From positions 1 through 50,376 of IMG/VR virus record IMGVR_UViG_3300027773_000204: 50,376 nt of DNA; one strand, given 5' to 3'. This DNA is from a virus. Made by a program: the position numbers and the translations under genes. The notes under the pieces are model-generated. The model ran no database searches. It was not told where the DNA came from and worked only from the letters and a program-made list of their open reading frames with translations. Of this stretch, positions 1 through 7,308 are shown one piece after another. Numbering within the stretch: position 1 is the first letter of the stretch; each line of letters opens with the position of its first letter.

Positions 1-399
1 ATGAAACGCTATTTGACGCTGGTGGAAGACACCGAAATCAAGGATGTGCTGCTCTTCGTGATTGCTGCCAACTCCCCGGATGCGGCACGCGCAAAGGCCC
101 GGCAGCACTACCGGGATAATCTCTGGAATGAGCAGACCGTCGGACGCATGCGGGCAGTGCTGCTGAAGGAAAATCGCAACGTGCAGTACATCGGCAAGGC
201 CGGGATTGACACAGAAGAGAAACAGAAGCAATTGCAGGCTGCCTATGAGTTGCTAACTCATAGGCAGCACGATGGTTGGAAAGCGAGGGTGATACGGCGT
301 CCTATGATGATATTTTCGCCTTTCTTCGGCAATCGCCAGAGGGGCGCAAAGTCGTTGAAGCCTATTTGCACGAAGAGGGGGCCTTATGAAAGTCGTTGA
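1..399 (+). CDS. Hypothetical early protein, possibly frameshifted near its 3' third
   Basis: I do not recognise the family. The 132-residue product begins with a compact, plausible domain (residues 1-85, hydrophobic strand LLFVIAA, then a basic helix). After a perfect hairpin at 238-268 its sequence turns basic and unlike a folded protein. In the -1 frame, by contrast, the DNA from about 270 to 389 reads as an acidic, well-formed C-terminus (SYDDIFAFLRQSPEGRKVVE) that ends with a TGA overlapping the ATG of the next gene, the coupling used throughout this operon. So the real gene may end at 389 after a frame change, or a short TTG-started gene may begin near 276. The start is at the window edge, so its ribosome binding site cannot be judged. 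Confidence 0.45.
   Translation: MKRYLTLVEDTEIKDVLLFVIAANSPDAARAKARQHYRDNLWNEQTVGRMRAVLLKENRNVQYIGKAGIDTEEKQKQLQAAYELLTHRQHDGWKARVIRRPMMIFSPFFGNRQRGAKSLKPICTKRGPYESR
238..268. repeat. Perfect 13-bp inverted repeat inside the first gene
   Basis: GCTGCCTATGAGT (238-250) and its exact reverse complement (256-268) are separated by 5 bases. No T-run follows, so it is not a typical terminator. It sits where coding character jumps from frame 0 to frame -1, and the -1 frame carries TGA and TAG inside the hairpin. It could be an inserted palindrome, an operator or a recoding signal. Confidence 0.6.
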
Positions 400-751
400 A
401 GCGCACGCTGACTATCTCGTCGTCCAGATCGGGGAGAGTCGGTGTCGGCTCACTATTGAGCAAATCGCCTACATCGTGAGACAGGCGTACTGGCAATTGC
501 CTGATCGCAGTGCGGCGTATCTTGCGCGCATCATTTCCGATGCGCTCATCGAACCACCGGTTGAGGCACATCCAGAAATCAAGAGCATGCGCCGCTTCCA
601 CTTGAACGACCTAGCAAGTTCATGCCGTAAGGCCATCAGGGACGCCAATCCACCCGTAGGGCGCGAGAAGCCACAAGAGCAAGCCACTGAGCAGCAGGCA
701 GAACAGGTAGAGCAACCACAAGAGGCAGAAAGCGAGGCGGGCAATGGATAA
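386..751 (+). CDS. Hypothetical early protein with Gln/Glu-rich tail
   Basis: The product is 121 residues and of unknown function. Residues 1-85 look globular (VVQIGESRCRLTIEQIAYIV, then helices). The last 35 residues are a low-complexity stretch of Glu, Gln, Ala and Pro, typical of a flexible tail. The ATG overlaps by 4 bases the TGA that closes the -1 reading of the preceding gene, and its own TAA overlaps the start of the next gene at 744, so it is probably translated by coupling within the rightward early operon. Confidence 0.6.
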   Translation: MKVVEAHADYLVVQIGESRCRLTIEQIAYIVRQAYWQLPDRSAAYLARIISDALIEPPVEAHPEIKSMRRFHLNDLASSCRKAIRDANPPVGREKPQEQATEQQAEQVEQPQEAESEAGNG

Positions 752-929
752 CGTGATCTGGGTCATGGATAGCGATTTCTGTGAGGAGTGCGGGGCGCTT
801 CTGGACTATTTCGGCTGCTGCCCCAACGGCTGCGACTTCCTTTTTCCGGGTGAGGAAGACGAGGATGAGCCTGATCTTGACCCGGACAACCTTGATTTCG
901 ACGAGAACGGGAAATACATCGGAGGCTAA
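744..929 (+). CDS. Small acidic Cys-rich protein, putative zinc-binding
   Basis: A 61-residue protein with a cysteine cluster CEECGALLDYFGCCPNGC (residues 13-30) that could bind one zinc ion. It is followed by a strongly acidic segment (GEEDEDEPDLDPDNLDFDEN). The ATG overlaps the end of the preceding gene. The arrangement suggests a small adaptor or DNA-mimic-like protein, but no function can be assigned from sequence. Confidence 0.6.
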   Translation: MDNVIWVMDSDFCEECGALLDYFGCCPNGCDFLFPGEEDEDEPDLDPDNLDFDENGKYIGG

Positions 930-934
930 AGAAA

Positions 935-1348
935 GTGAGGCATCGTCATGAATCTCTGGACTCCATCGGGGGGGCAAAGAAGCGACGTACCGGACAGAAG
1001 CAGGTATGGCACGAGATAGCCAGCCCGCTCAATGACCCGGCGTTACAGGCAAGGTTTCCCGAAGCCGCGCGCAACACGCGGCAATCGGAAGCCTACATTG
1101 ATCTCTCTGGCCTGCGCGTCATTCTCTCCATTGAGAAGTTGCCAGACGGGCGCGAGTATCAGCATGTGAGCGTTTCGCGAGAGGATCGCTATCCGAGCTG
1201 GGAGGAATTGCTGGAGATCAAGTCCGAATTTATGGGGGATGACGTTGAAGCGTATCAGGTATTCCCGCGAGTCGGCGAGTATATCAACGTTCACCCGAAT
1301 TGCTTTCATTTGTGGCGTTGTCTTGAGGCTGATCTGATGCCTCATTGA
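935..1348 (+). CDS. Conserved phage protein, DUF7694-like
   Basis: A 137-residue protein beginning at GTG, with a GAAAG Shine-Dalgarno-like stretch just upstream. The central and C-terminal part (YIDLSGLRVILSIEKLPDGREYQHVSVS, ...YPSWEELLEIKSEF..., ...YINVHPNCFHLWRCL) has the layout I associate with a small phage domain annotated as DUF7694: a strand-rich segment, an SRxDRYPSWEE motif and a terminal HxxxLHLW-like motif. The function is unknown. Such genes usually lie in early phage operons, as here. Confidence 0.6.
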   Translation: MRHRHESLDSIGGAKKRRTGQKQVWHEIASPLNDPALQARFPEAARNTRQSEAYIDLSGLRVILSIEKLPDGREYQHVSVSREDRYPSWEELLEIKSEFMGDDVEAYQVFPRVGEYINVHPNCFHLWRCLEADLMPH

Positions 1349-1368
1349 ACGAAAGGAGAAAAAGCCAC

Positions 1369-1548
1369 ATGAAACGAGAACATGTAGAGCAGTTCGTGGG
1401 CAAACTGGACGGCATGATTGCCGCGCTGCAGCAGGCGGTTGTTCTCGGCGGACGCACGAAAGAAGAGGGCGAGGCGTGCGAGTTGCTGATAGACGCCCGG
1501 CTCAAACTCATTGAAGCACTTGAAAAGAAACAGGAGGAACATCGATGA
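1369..1548 (+). CDS. Small helical protein of unknown function
   Basis: I chose the ATG at 1369 rather than the ATG at 1345 because AAAGGAG lies at normal spacing before it. The 59-residue product is almost entirely helical (FVGKLDGMIAALQQAVVLGG, then ARLKLIEALEKKQEE) and could form a short coiled coil. Its stop overlaps the next start (ATGA). No family recognised. Confidence 0.55.
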   Translation: MKREHVEQFVGKLDGMIAALQQAVVLGGRTKEEGEACELLIDARLKLIEALEKKQEEHR

Positions 1549-1928
1549 CCCAAAAACACAGCAGCCCTACGCCAATCCCCACCGGCATAGGGCTGCCAAC
1601 ACATCTTTCTCTCTCTCAGTATAACACACTGAGAGAAGAGATGCAACCGTTTCTCAACCCGAATACACCAGCCCTTAACGAGTTCTTAACCACAAGAACA
1701 GACTTGCTGGCAAGCGGGACGAGTAGCGGTACAGACATCTGTAGCTTAACCGAAACGCAACCTGTGGGCAAGGGACAAATGTCCCAAAACAGGTTAGAAG
1801 TTGCTGGGCAATTCTGCTTACATGCCTGGCGCGCGCTGATCTTCTTCGTCTTCACACGGCTTATCGTGCGCGTTGATAGGGTGCCGTATCCGACACCAGA
1901 GTGGCTGGAAAGCGGGGTGAGGGTGTGA
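1545..1928 (+). CDS. Hypothetical protein
   Basis: A 127-residue product with a Thr/Pro/Ser-rich N-terminal half that looks disordered and a hydrophobic stretch near residues 92-106 (AWRALIFFVFTRLIV) that could be a membrane helix or a buried helix. It overlaps its neighbours by 4 bases at each end (ATGA at the start, GTGA at the end), which supports it being expressed. Composition is odd and no family is recognised. Confidence 0.45.
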   Translation: MTQKHSSPTPIPTGIGLPTHLSLSQYNTLREEMQPFLNPNTPALNEFLTTRTDLLASGTSSGTDICSLTETQPVGKGQMSQNRLEVAGQFCLHAWRALIFFVFTRLIVRVDRVPYPTPEWLESGVRV

Positions 1929-2752
1929 CGATCAAGCCGATACTCAAGTACCCCGGCGCGAAGTGGAAGCTTGCGCACTGGATTGTATCCTACTTTCCAG
2001 AACACAGCCATTATCTTGAGCCGTTCGCTGGCAGCGCAGCCTGTTTCTTCTCGAAGTCACCTGTGGGCCACGAGATTTTAGGCGACTTGAATAGAGATAT
2101 CACCAATCTCTTTCAGGTCATCCGAGAACACGGGCAGGAGTTGGCGCGGCTCGTCGAGTTCACGCCCTGGTCAGAGGCAAAATTTGAGCGCATAAGCGAC
2201 TGCTATAGCGGAACGGGCGACCCGATTGAAGACGCCCGCCGATTTTTGGTGCGATGCTGGCAAGCGCACGGTGTCCGCTTCAGGGGCGCGCAAAGCTGGA
2301 AACACAACGGGCTGAAGGGGCATCAGTACCCAGCGCGCCGCTGGCGGGATGTGCCTGAGCGTATCCTTGCGGTTGTTGACCGGTTGAAAGACGCTGAGAT
2401 ACGCAACCGGCCCGCCCTCGAACTTATCGCCTACTACAATGACCCGGAGTGCCTGATTTATGCAGACCCGCCCTACGTCCGGGCGACCCGCAATGACCGT
2501 TTCTACCAGCATGAGATGACGGATGACGAGCATATAGCCCTGCTCAACGCGCTGGAAGCCCATCGCGGCCCGGTCATACTTTCTGGCTATGCGCACCCGC
2601 TCTACGATAGCCGTTTGCAGCACTGGTACCGTGTGACCGCGCCTGCCGTTGCAGAGCATGGTAGACAGCGTACCGAAGTCCTCTGGCTCAATCTGAAAGC
2701 GGCGCGATTGCAGCAATTGCCACTCTTTGCAGAGAGCGAGGTGGCAGTGTGA
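1925..2752 (+). CDS. Dam-like adenine-N6 DNA methyltransferase (D12 class)
   Basis: Transfers a methyl group from S-adenosylmethionine to N6 of adenine in DNA. The 275-residue product carries the family's N-terminal SAM-binding stretch (LKYPGAKWKL, residues 7-16, and LEPFAGSAA, 31-39) and the catalytic DPPY motif at 181-184. Length matches Dam/M.DpnII-type enzymes. I chose the GTG at 1925 because it overlaps the preceding stop as GTGA. An in-frame ATG at 1901 would add eight unlikely residues. It is followed with another GTGA overlap by a cytosine methyltransferase. No cognate endonuclease is visible, so it probably protects phage DNA from host restriction or marks it for replication timing. 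Confidence 0.9.
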   Translation: MTIKPILKYPGAKWKLAHWIVSYFPEHSHYLEPFAGSAACFFSKSPVGHEILGDLNRDITNLFQVIREHGQELARLVEFTPWSEAKFERISDCYSGTGDPIEDARRFLVRCWQAHGVRFRGAQSWKHNGLKGHQYPARRWRDVPERILAVVDRLKDAEIRNRPALELIAYYNDPECLIYADPPYVRATRNDRFYQHEMTDDEHIALLNALEAHRGPVILSGYAHPLYDSRLQHWYRVTAPAVAEHGRQRTEVLWLNLKAARLQQLPLFAESEVAV

Positions 2753-3489
2753 AACCTCGTCTCTTAGACCTGTTTTGCGGGGCTGGCGGCTGCGCTCGCG
2801 GTTATGCCGACGCGGGCTTTGAAGTGATTGGCTGCGATATTGCCCCGCAAAGGCACTATCCGTACACCTTCTATCAGGCCAACGCGCTGGATGTCCTCGA
2901 CATGCTGCTCAGCAACGATGGACTCTGGCACGGCTACGCGCTCGACGATTTCCACGCTATCCACGCTAGCCCGCCGTGTCAAGAATACAGCCAGAGTCGC
3001 CATTTACGCAACGCGACGACAAAATACGGCGTGAAACACGCGCCGATGCTAATTGAGCCGGTACGCGCGCGCCTGGCTGCAACGGGCCTTTTGTGGATCA
3101 TCGAAAACGTGGCGTTCTCTCCGCTTCCTGATGCGCTGGTACTGTGCGGTTCGATGTTTGGCTTGCCGGTCAGACGGCATCGCTGGTTTGCGAGCAACCT
3201 GATGCTGTTTGCGCCGGGGCCATGCCAGCATACAGATAGCTGCATCAATCCGGTTGGTGCGAAAGTGCGCGGCTACGGGGCGCTGGCCTCGAAGACGACG
3301 TACAGGGACGCGAAAGGGGCCATCAGAAAGCGGGAAAGCTATCTGCCGCTTGCTACCGGACAAGCGGCGATGGGCATTGACTGGATGACGCTGGACGAAC
3401 TCAGTCAAGCCATCCCCCCCCCGTACACTGAGTGGATCGGCAATCAACTGCGCGCCGTCATCGAGGTAGAGAGGGTGGTGGTAGCATGA
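2749..3489 (+). CDS. C5-cytosine DNA methyltransferase (Dcm-like)
   Basis: Methylates cytosine C5 in DNA using SAM. Motif I LLDLFCGAGG (5-14), catalytic Cys in SPPCQ (Cys77), ENV motif (119-121) and an RRHRWF motif VIII (142-147) are all present, so the enzyme looks active. At 246 residues it is much shorter than bacterial Dcm and has only a small region available for target recognition, as in a compact family common in actinobacteriophages. It starts at GTG in a GTGA overlap with the Dam-like gene and ends in ATGA with the replication gene. With the Dam-like enzyme and the DpdA-like enzyme it forms a DNA modification block. Confidence 0.9.
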   Translation: MKPRLLDLFCGAGGCARGYADAGFEVIGCDIAPQRHYPYTFYQANALDVLDMLLSNDGLWHGYALDDFHAIHASPPCQEYSQSRHLRNATTKYGVKHAPMLIEPVRARLAATGLLWIIENVAFSPLPDALVLCGSMFGLPVRRHRWFASNLMLFAPGPCQHTDSCINPVGAKVRGYGALASKTTYRDAKGAIRKRESYLPLATGQAAMGIDWMTLDELSQAIPPPYTEWIGNQLRAVIEVERVVVA

Positions 3490-4967
3490 GCCAGAATCCC
3501 CAAGAAAAAGGCCAATTCGTACAATTCCCTGTACATCTCATCTATGCCTGCTCTGGCCTCACCAGAGATGATAAGTGGGTGCTGCTCTCGATCATGGGCC
3601 GCTACTGGAACGCTGGCCCGCATCGGCTCTCTTATCGAGAAATTGCTGCGCTCTCTGGCGTTTCTGTTTCCTTGCTGGCTTCATACACCTGTAGAGAAAC
3701 AGGCCAGCAGCGAGAAGGGATTATTGCCCGCATTGTGCGCGTGACTGGCTATTTGCAGGTGGCCATCGACAAAGAAATCGATGAGGTCACTGGTCAGCCG
3801 CGCAAACAGGCGCAACTGTACATCACCATCAACTACTCGCGCATCTGGCAGGATAATCAGACCTATTGCCAGCAAAAAGGGACGAAGAGCGTTCCATATG
3901 CGAACACTTCAGAGCAAAAAAGTGTTCTCTCTGCGAACGCTACCGTTTCATATGCGAACGCAAGTGTTCTACCAGCGAACGGAAGCGTTCCATATGCGAA
4001 CAAGAGCGTTCGCAACCCACGCTCAAAACAGCCCCATAGATTACCAGATTACATAGATTCAGCAGATACAGAAAAGAGAGTGGGCAATGCGCAACCTGAA
4101 AGCGGATACACACACTCTTTTTCCTCATCTCTTGATTGGAATGTCTATGGTCTAAATGACTCATCCGATTCGTATAGCCACGAGTCACCGGCTACAGGAA
4201 GTGATCTGGATGAGTTATCCATGATCGAGGATGAAATCGATGAGGATGAAACGATACACCGCATGCCTGCCATCAACCCGGCGGGGAAAGGACAATCCGA
4301 TGCTTCACACACTCTGGCAATGGGCGGAACTGCCCCTGGCGATAGCGGGCGTGATCTCCCTGCTGAGCGCGGTAGTCACGCTGCCGCTCATGCTGGCTCT
4401 GGCAAAAGCGGCGGGCAAGCCAGTACCAGAACCGGAATAGACACTCTCTCTTCAGGAGCATCGGCCTCTGCTACTGCACGCGGCGGTCAGCATGCCGATG
4501 CTCCTGTGGCGGCGTCTCGACCCCCCGGCGTGGTTTCCCCCCATGCCACGCCAGAGACGCCGCCGTCGCGGGGCCGAAAGCCGCCCGAAATGCCACTTGC
4601 CGCTATCCAACTACTCGACGCATGGGATCGCGAATTTGGCCTCTCGGGACGGCCTCAGTGGGTCGTCAAAGCGGCTATCGATATCGTGACGCGCCTCAAA
4701 GGCGATATCGAGGACGTGAAGCGCGTCGTGGAGCGCATGCGCTCTCTGGCGAAGTACCGCGATAAAGTGCTGAACCTTGAGCAGGTCGCGAATGAGTGGG
4801 GATTGCTCACTCAGAAGCCAGCAGCCCGCGCTACGCCGAAAGGCGGGGACGAGCCGGACTACCTGAACCAGGATGGGACAACGGATTATCTCAAGTATAT
4901 TGCGTATAAGGCGCGGCATCCAGACCCGATAGCGGTTGCCGGCCAAGCGGCATGGGGGGCATCATGA
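3486..4967 (+). CDS. Phage replication initiator, lambda-O-like, with origin repeats inside the gene
   Basis: A 493-residue protein that probably binds the origin and recruits helicase. Residues 8-120 form a winged-helix-like domain (SYREIAALSGVSVSLLASY as helix-turn-helix). Residues 135-176 are a repeated heptad of the type SVPYANx, encoded by DNA iterons. A long low-complexity linker follows (about 190-375). Then comes a helical C-terminal domain (AIQLLDAWDREFG... onwards), the part expected to contact the helicase or loader. Layout, an origin embedded in the gene and a DnaC-like loader two genes on match lambda O/P logic. The start at 3486 (ATGA overlap) is preferred to an upstream ATG at 3432. 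The linker overlaps a possible second gene in another frame at 4300-4440. Confidence 0.8.
   Translation: MSQNPQEKGQFVQFPVHLIYACSGLTRDDKWVLLSIMGRYWNAGPHRLSYREIAALSGVSVSLLASYTCRETGQQREGIIARIVRVTGYLQVAIDKEIDEVTGQPRKQAQLYITINYSRIWQDNQTYCQQKGTKSVPYANTSEQKSVLSANATVSYANASVLPANGSVPYANKSVRNPRSKQPHRLPDYIDSADTEKRVGNAQPESGYTHSFSSSLDWNVYGLNDSSDSYSHESPATGSDLDELSMIEDEIDEDETIHRMPAINPAGKGQSDASHTLAMGGTAPGDSGRDLPAERGSHAAAHAGSGKSGGQASTRTGIDTLSSGASASATARGGQHADAPVAASRPPGVVSPHATPETPPSRGRKPPEMPLAAIQLLDAWDREFGLSGRPQWVVKAAIDIVTRLKGDIEDVKRVVERMRSLAKYRDKVLNLEQVANEWGLLTQKPAARATPKGGDEPDYLNQDGTTDYLKYIAYKARHPDPIAVAGQAAWGAS
3888..4016. repeat. Iteron array, putative replication origin
   Basis: Copies of an 18-bp element with consensus AGYGTTCNNNNNGCGAAC start at 3888, 3921, 3942, 3963 and 3984, with a partial copy at 4005. 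The last five are spaced exactly 21 bp, two helical turns. Each contains GTTC and GAAC in inverted orientation. An A+T-richer stretch follows at about 4017-4080 (ending in CAGAAAAGAGAG), placed as an unwinding element would be. This mirrors lambda ori inside gene O. Confidence 0.75.
4300..4440 (+). CDS. Putative small membrane protein overprinted on the replication gene
   Basis: In the +1 frame relative to the initiator gene, an ATG with a good Shine-Dalgarno sequence (AAAGGA at 4287-4292, 7 bases away) opens a 46-residue frame ending in TAG. The product has a short amphipathic start (MLHTLWQWAELP), one or two hydrophobic stretches (LAIAGVISLLSAVVTLPLML) and a charged Pro/Glu tail, like a small holin or regulator peptide. 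The initiator's own product across the same bases is a low-complexity Gly/Ser/Ala linker, which suggests that this frame is the constrained one. It could still be chance; comparison with relatives would settle it. Confidence 0.5.
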   Translation: MLHTLWQWAELPLAIAGVISLLSAVVTLPLMLALAKAAGKPVPEPE

Positions 4968-5986
4968 ACGAGGGAATCCGCTTCTACTGTGGCATAGGAG
5001 AGAAGCAGTGGAACTGGTGGCCTGTTGCGCCGGGACCGGATGCTTGCATTTCTCCCGTCTACGGCAATAGCACTGCCAGCAAGGAAATCAACAGTGTGCG
5101 TGTGCCTGAAGGCGTGCAGGTCATTCAGGATAGCGGGGCATTTTCTGACGGCCCTGGTCAGCGCCTGAACTTTGCCGACGCTTTGAAGCGGCAAGAACGC
5201 CACGCTGAACGCTACGGCTATACTGAACAAATTGAAGCGCGGGCGTCCTATGATCTCCTCATCGATGAGATGTGGGACGAGGCCGAGGGCAGTAGCGCGG
5301 TGTACCGGCGTGCGAAACGGCGCTGGAGCGAGACGCAGGCCGAACTTGCTGTGCAAGAGACGATTGCGGCGGCGCGCTTCCTCTCTGCGCATCGCAACGG
5401 CTTGCCTTGCATCCTCTCTGCTCAGGGCGTCTCACCGCAACAGTACCGGCGCTGCGCGGAGAAAGTTGTGCCGCTCATGCAGGACGGAGACCTGTTCGGG
5501 TTAGGTGGCTGGTGCATCACGGGCAAGTTTCCCGCCCAGATGCTACCCGTCTTTCGGGAGACGATGTATAGCGTCATCCCATTTCTGGGCAACGAGGGCA
5601 TAAAGCGCGTCCACATCTGGGGCGTCTGTTTCGCGCCCGCGCTCGGTGAGCTTTTGTGGCTGTGTGACCAACACGGCATTGCGCTTTCGACCGATAGCAT
5701 GGGGCCGTCCGTGCGCCCGGCCATGGGCCGATGGGGCTACGGCGACTGGACAGATACGAGCTACCGCAGTGCGCCGTCACTCAAGCCAGAAGAGGCGCAC
5801 GAAACCTGCATGGTCAAAAGCTGGGCAGTCAAAGCAATTGAAGTGGCGTGGGCGCGTGGGGCGCATCGCGCGGCGCATGTCAATTTGGTACGCACCTGGC
5901 TGAAATACTTCCGGTACACAGACTACTACCCGAAGGCAACGCCGCTCTATCTTGCGCGGCCTCATCAGTTACAACTAGCGATGTAA
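4964..5986 (+). CDS. DpdA-like transglycosylase for 7-deazaguanine insertion into DNA
   Basis: A 340-residue protein of the tRNA-guanine transglycosylase fold. I see the substrate-binding motif VIQDSGAFSD with Asp56 (TGT: DSGGFQ), a glycine loop LFGLGGW (178-183), and HIWGVCFAPALGELLWL leading into STDSM with Asp244 at the position of the nucleophilic Asp of TGT. Phage members (DpdA) exchange guanine in DNA for preQ0 or related bases, making DNA resistant to restriction enzymes. Neighbouring DNA methyltransferases support a DNA rather than a tRNA role. No queC, queD, queE, queF or folE gene is visible, so any precursor would come from the host. ATGA overlap with the preceding gene fixes the start. 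The exact base inserted cannot be told. Confidence 0.75.
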   Translation: MNEGIRFYCGIGEKQWNWWPVAPGPDACISPVYGNSTASKEINSVRVPEGVQVIQDSGAFSDGPGQRLNFADALKRQERHAERYGYTEQIEARASYDLLIDEMWDEAEGSSAVYRRAKRRWSETQAELAVQETIAAARFLSAHRNGLPCILSAQGVSPQQYRRCAEKVVPLMQDGDLFGLGGWCITGKFPAQMLPVFRETMYSVIPFLGNEGIKRVHIWGVCFAPALGELLWLCDQHGIALSTDSMGPSVRPAMGRWGYGDWTDTSYRSAPSLKPEEAHETCMVKSWAVKAIEVAWARGAHRAAHVNLVRTWLKYFRYTDYYPKATPLYLARPHQLQLAM

Positions 5987-5996
5987 GGGGGATGAT

Positions 5997-6866
5997 ATGC
6001 AACACAAACAGCAGCCCTGGTGGCAGAGCGAAGCCATGCAGGAGTTGAACCGTATCTATGGCGACCCGGCGCATGGTGTTGCCGGGCCATTGAGCAAACC
6101 AGAACGCGGCTTGACGCGGCTGAGCAATGTCCTTCCTGCACAGACCGAGCCGCCCGCCGATCTCTTCTGGACGTGCGAGACGTGTGGAGAGGTTGCGCCG
6201 CGCCAGCTTCCATCAGGCAGATGGTTTCGCGCTCAGTGCGCGTGTCAGCAGGCGCGGGCGCAGGCGCAGCGAGAAGCGGAAGAGGCGCGCCAGTGGCAGG
6301 CCGCGCAAATCTACAGGACGTTTGGCGGCTGGCTTGGCACCGGCTGGACGGATACGAAGCTTGCCACGCGCACGCTTGCCAACTTTGAACACCGCTTGAA
6401 ATGGCAGCACGAGGCATGGCAGCGTGCAACGAAATTCGTTGAGAGTCGGCAGGGCAACCTGCTCTTTCACGGCTCATTCGGGACCGGAAAAACGCACCTG
6501 GCGGCGGCGATCTGCAACGCGCTGCGAGAGAAACGGATCACCAGCCTTTTTGTCAGCGCGCCCAAATACTTTGCAGCCCGAAACGATCTTATCAAGCATG
6601 ATGGTGACTATCACCGCCTCGACAAAATGGCTATCAGTACGCCGTTGCTGGTGCTAGACGACGGTGATAAGGCGCATCACACCGACAGTCGCGAAGAGGC
6701 GTACTGGCTGATTATCGATGAGCGGGCAAAGGCGGGGAAACCGACCATTGTGACGTGCAACGATACGGGCAAGTTGCTGGCAACCTACGGGCAAGCGGCG
6801 TTTTCGCGGCTTATGGTTGGAGTGCAGTCCATTGAAATGACCGGCAGTGACTACCGGGCAAAGTGA
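5997..6866 (+). CDS. DnaC/IstB-like helicase-loader ATPase
   Basis: A 289-residue AAA+ protein that should load the host replicative helicase at the phage origin. An N-terminal zinc-finger-like segment (CETCG at 60-64 and CAC at 81-83) precedes the Walker A motif GSFGTGKTH (159-167). Walker B is LLVLDD (217-222), and a sensor-1 segment TCND (253-256) replaces the common TSN. AAGGGGG lies 5 bases before the ATG. It follows the initiator and DpdA genes in the same operon, the usual order of initiator then loader. No helicase or polymerase gene is seen nearby, so the phage likely borrows the host replisome. Confidence 0.8.
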   Translation: MQHKQQPWWQSEAMQELNRIYGDPAHGVAGPLSKPERGLTRLSNVLPAQTEPPADLFWTCETCGEVAPRQLPSGRWFRAQCACQQARAQAQREAEEARQWQAAQIYRTFGGWLGTGWTDTKLATRTLANFEHRLKWQHEAWQRATKFVESRQGNLLFHGSFGTGKTHLAAAICNALREKRITSLFVSAPKYFAARNDLIKHDGDYHRLDKMAISTPLLVLDDGDKAHHTDSREEAYWLIIDERAKAGKPTIVTCNDTGKLLATYGQAAFSRLMVGVQSIEMTGSDYRAK

Positions 6867-6875
6867 GGAAGTGTG

Positions 6876-7307
6876 ATGAACGAACACCAGCAAACAGCAT
6901 TGTCCCATCCTGGCAGGCTTGCTATCGAGTCGCTGTACCCGCACTTTGCCTACAAGGGCGGGACGCATAGCATTGTACTGACGGTCAATGCGGGTCATGA
7001 GTGAATTGAAGCGGGCTTTGGCGGGCCGGTCTGGCACGCATCAGCAGCACCGCTAGCGGGTTGGCCTGCGGAGCGGAAATTCTTACGGCGTATGGCTTTC
7101 GATGCATTGCGCGGCGTGGGTGACGCCGATCTGGGTGAGTGGGAAGAGTGGTCGGGCAGAGCCTATCATATCCGACGCCGCTTACGACCTGAAGAGCAGG
7201 CATTGGTAGGCGATGCGGTAGATATTCGCGGGACGCCTGAGCAGGAAGAACGCTATCAAGCTGTCAAGCAGTACATTCCCGCGCATTTGCAGGATTGGAG
7301 AGAGTAA
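6876..7307 (+). pseudogene. Conserved phage gene interrupted by an in-frame TGA
   Basis: The ATG at 6876 (GAGGAAG upstream) opens a frame that stops at TGA 7002-7004 after 42 residues, yet the same frame continues without another stop to TAA 7305-7307. Joined, it would be a 143-codon gene. The flanking protein text (LTVNAGHE, then IEAGFGGPVWHASAAPLAGWP) reads smoothly across the stop, and Trp (TGG) would fit there. The downstream half keeps a normal composition (EEWSGRAYHIRRRLRPEEQALVGD). It may be a recent nonsense mutation, a sequencing error or a readthrough site. An internal restart at 7092 would give a 71-residue fragment. Confidence 0.6.
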
Positions 7308-7308
7308 G

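Noticed and set aside
3413-3422. Run of C residues near the end of the cytosine methyltransferase gene as a possible frameshift site
   Set aside because: The frame stays open and protein-like on both sides and ends in the expected ATGA overlap, so no shift is needed.
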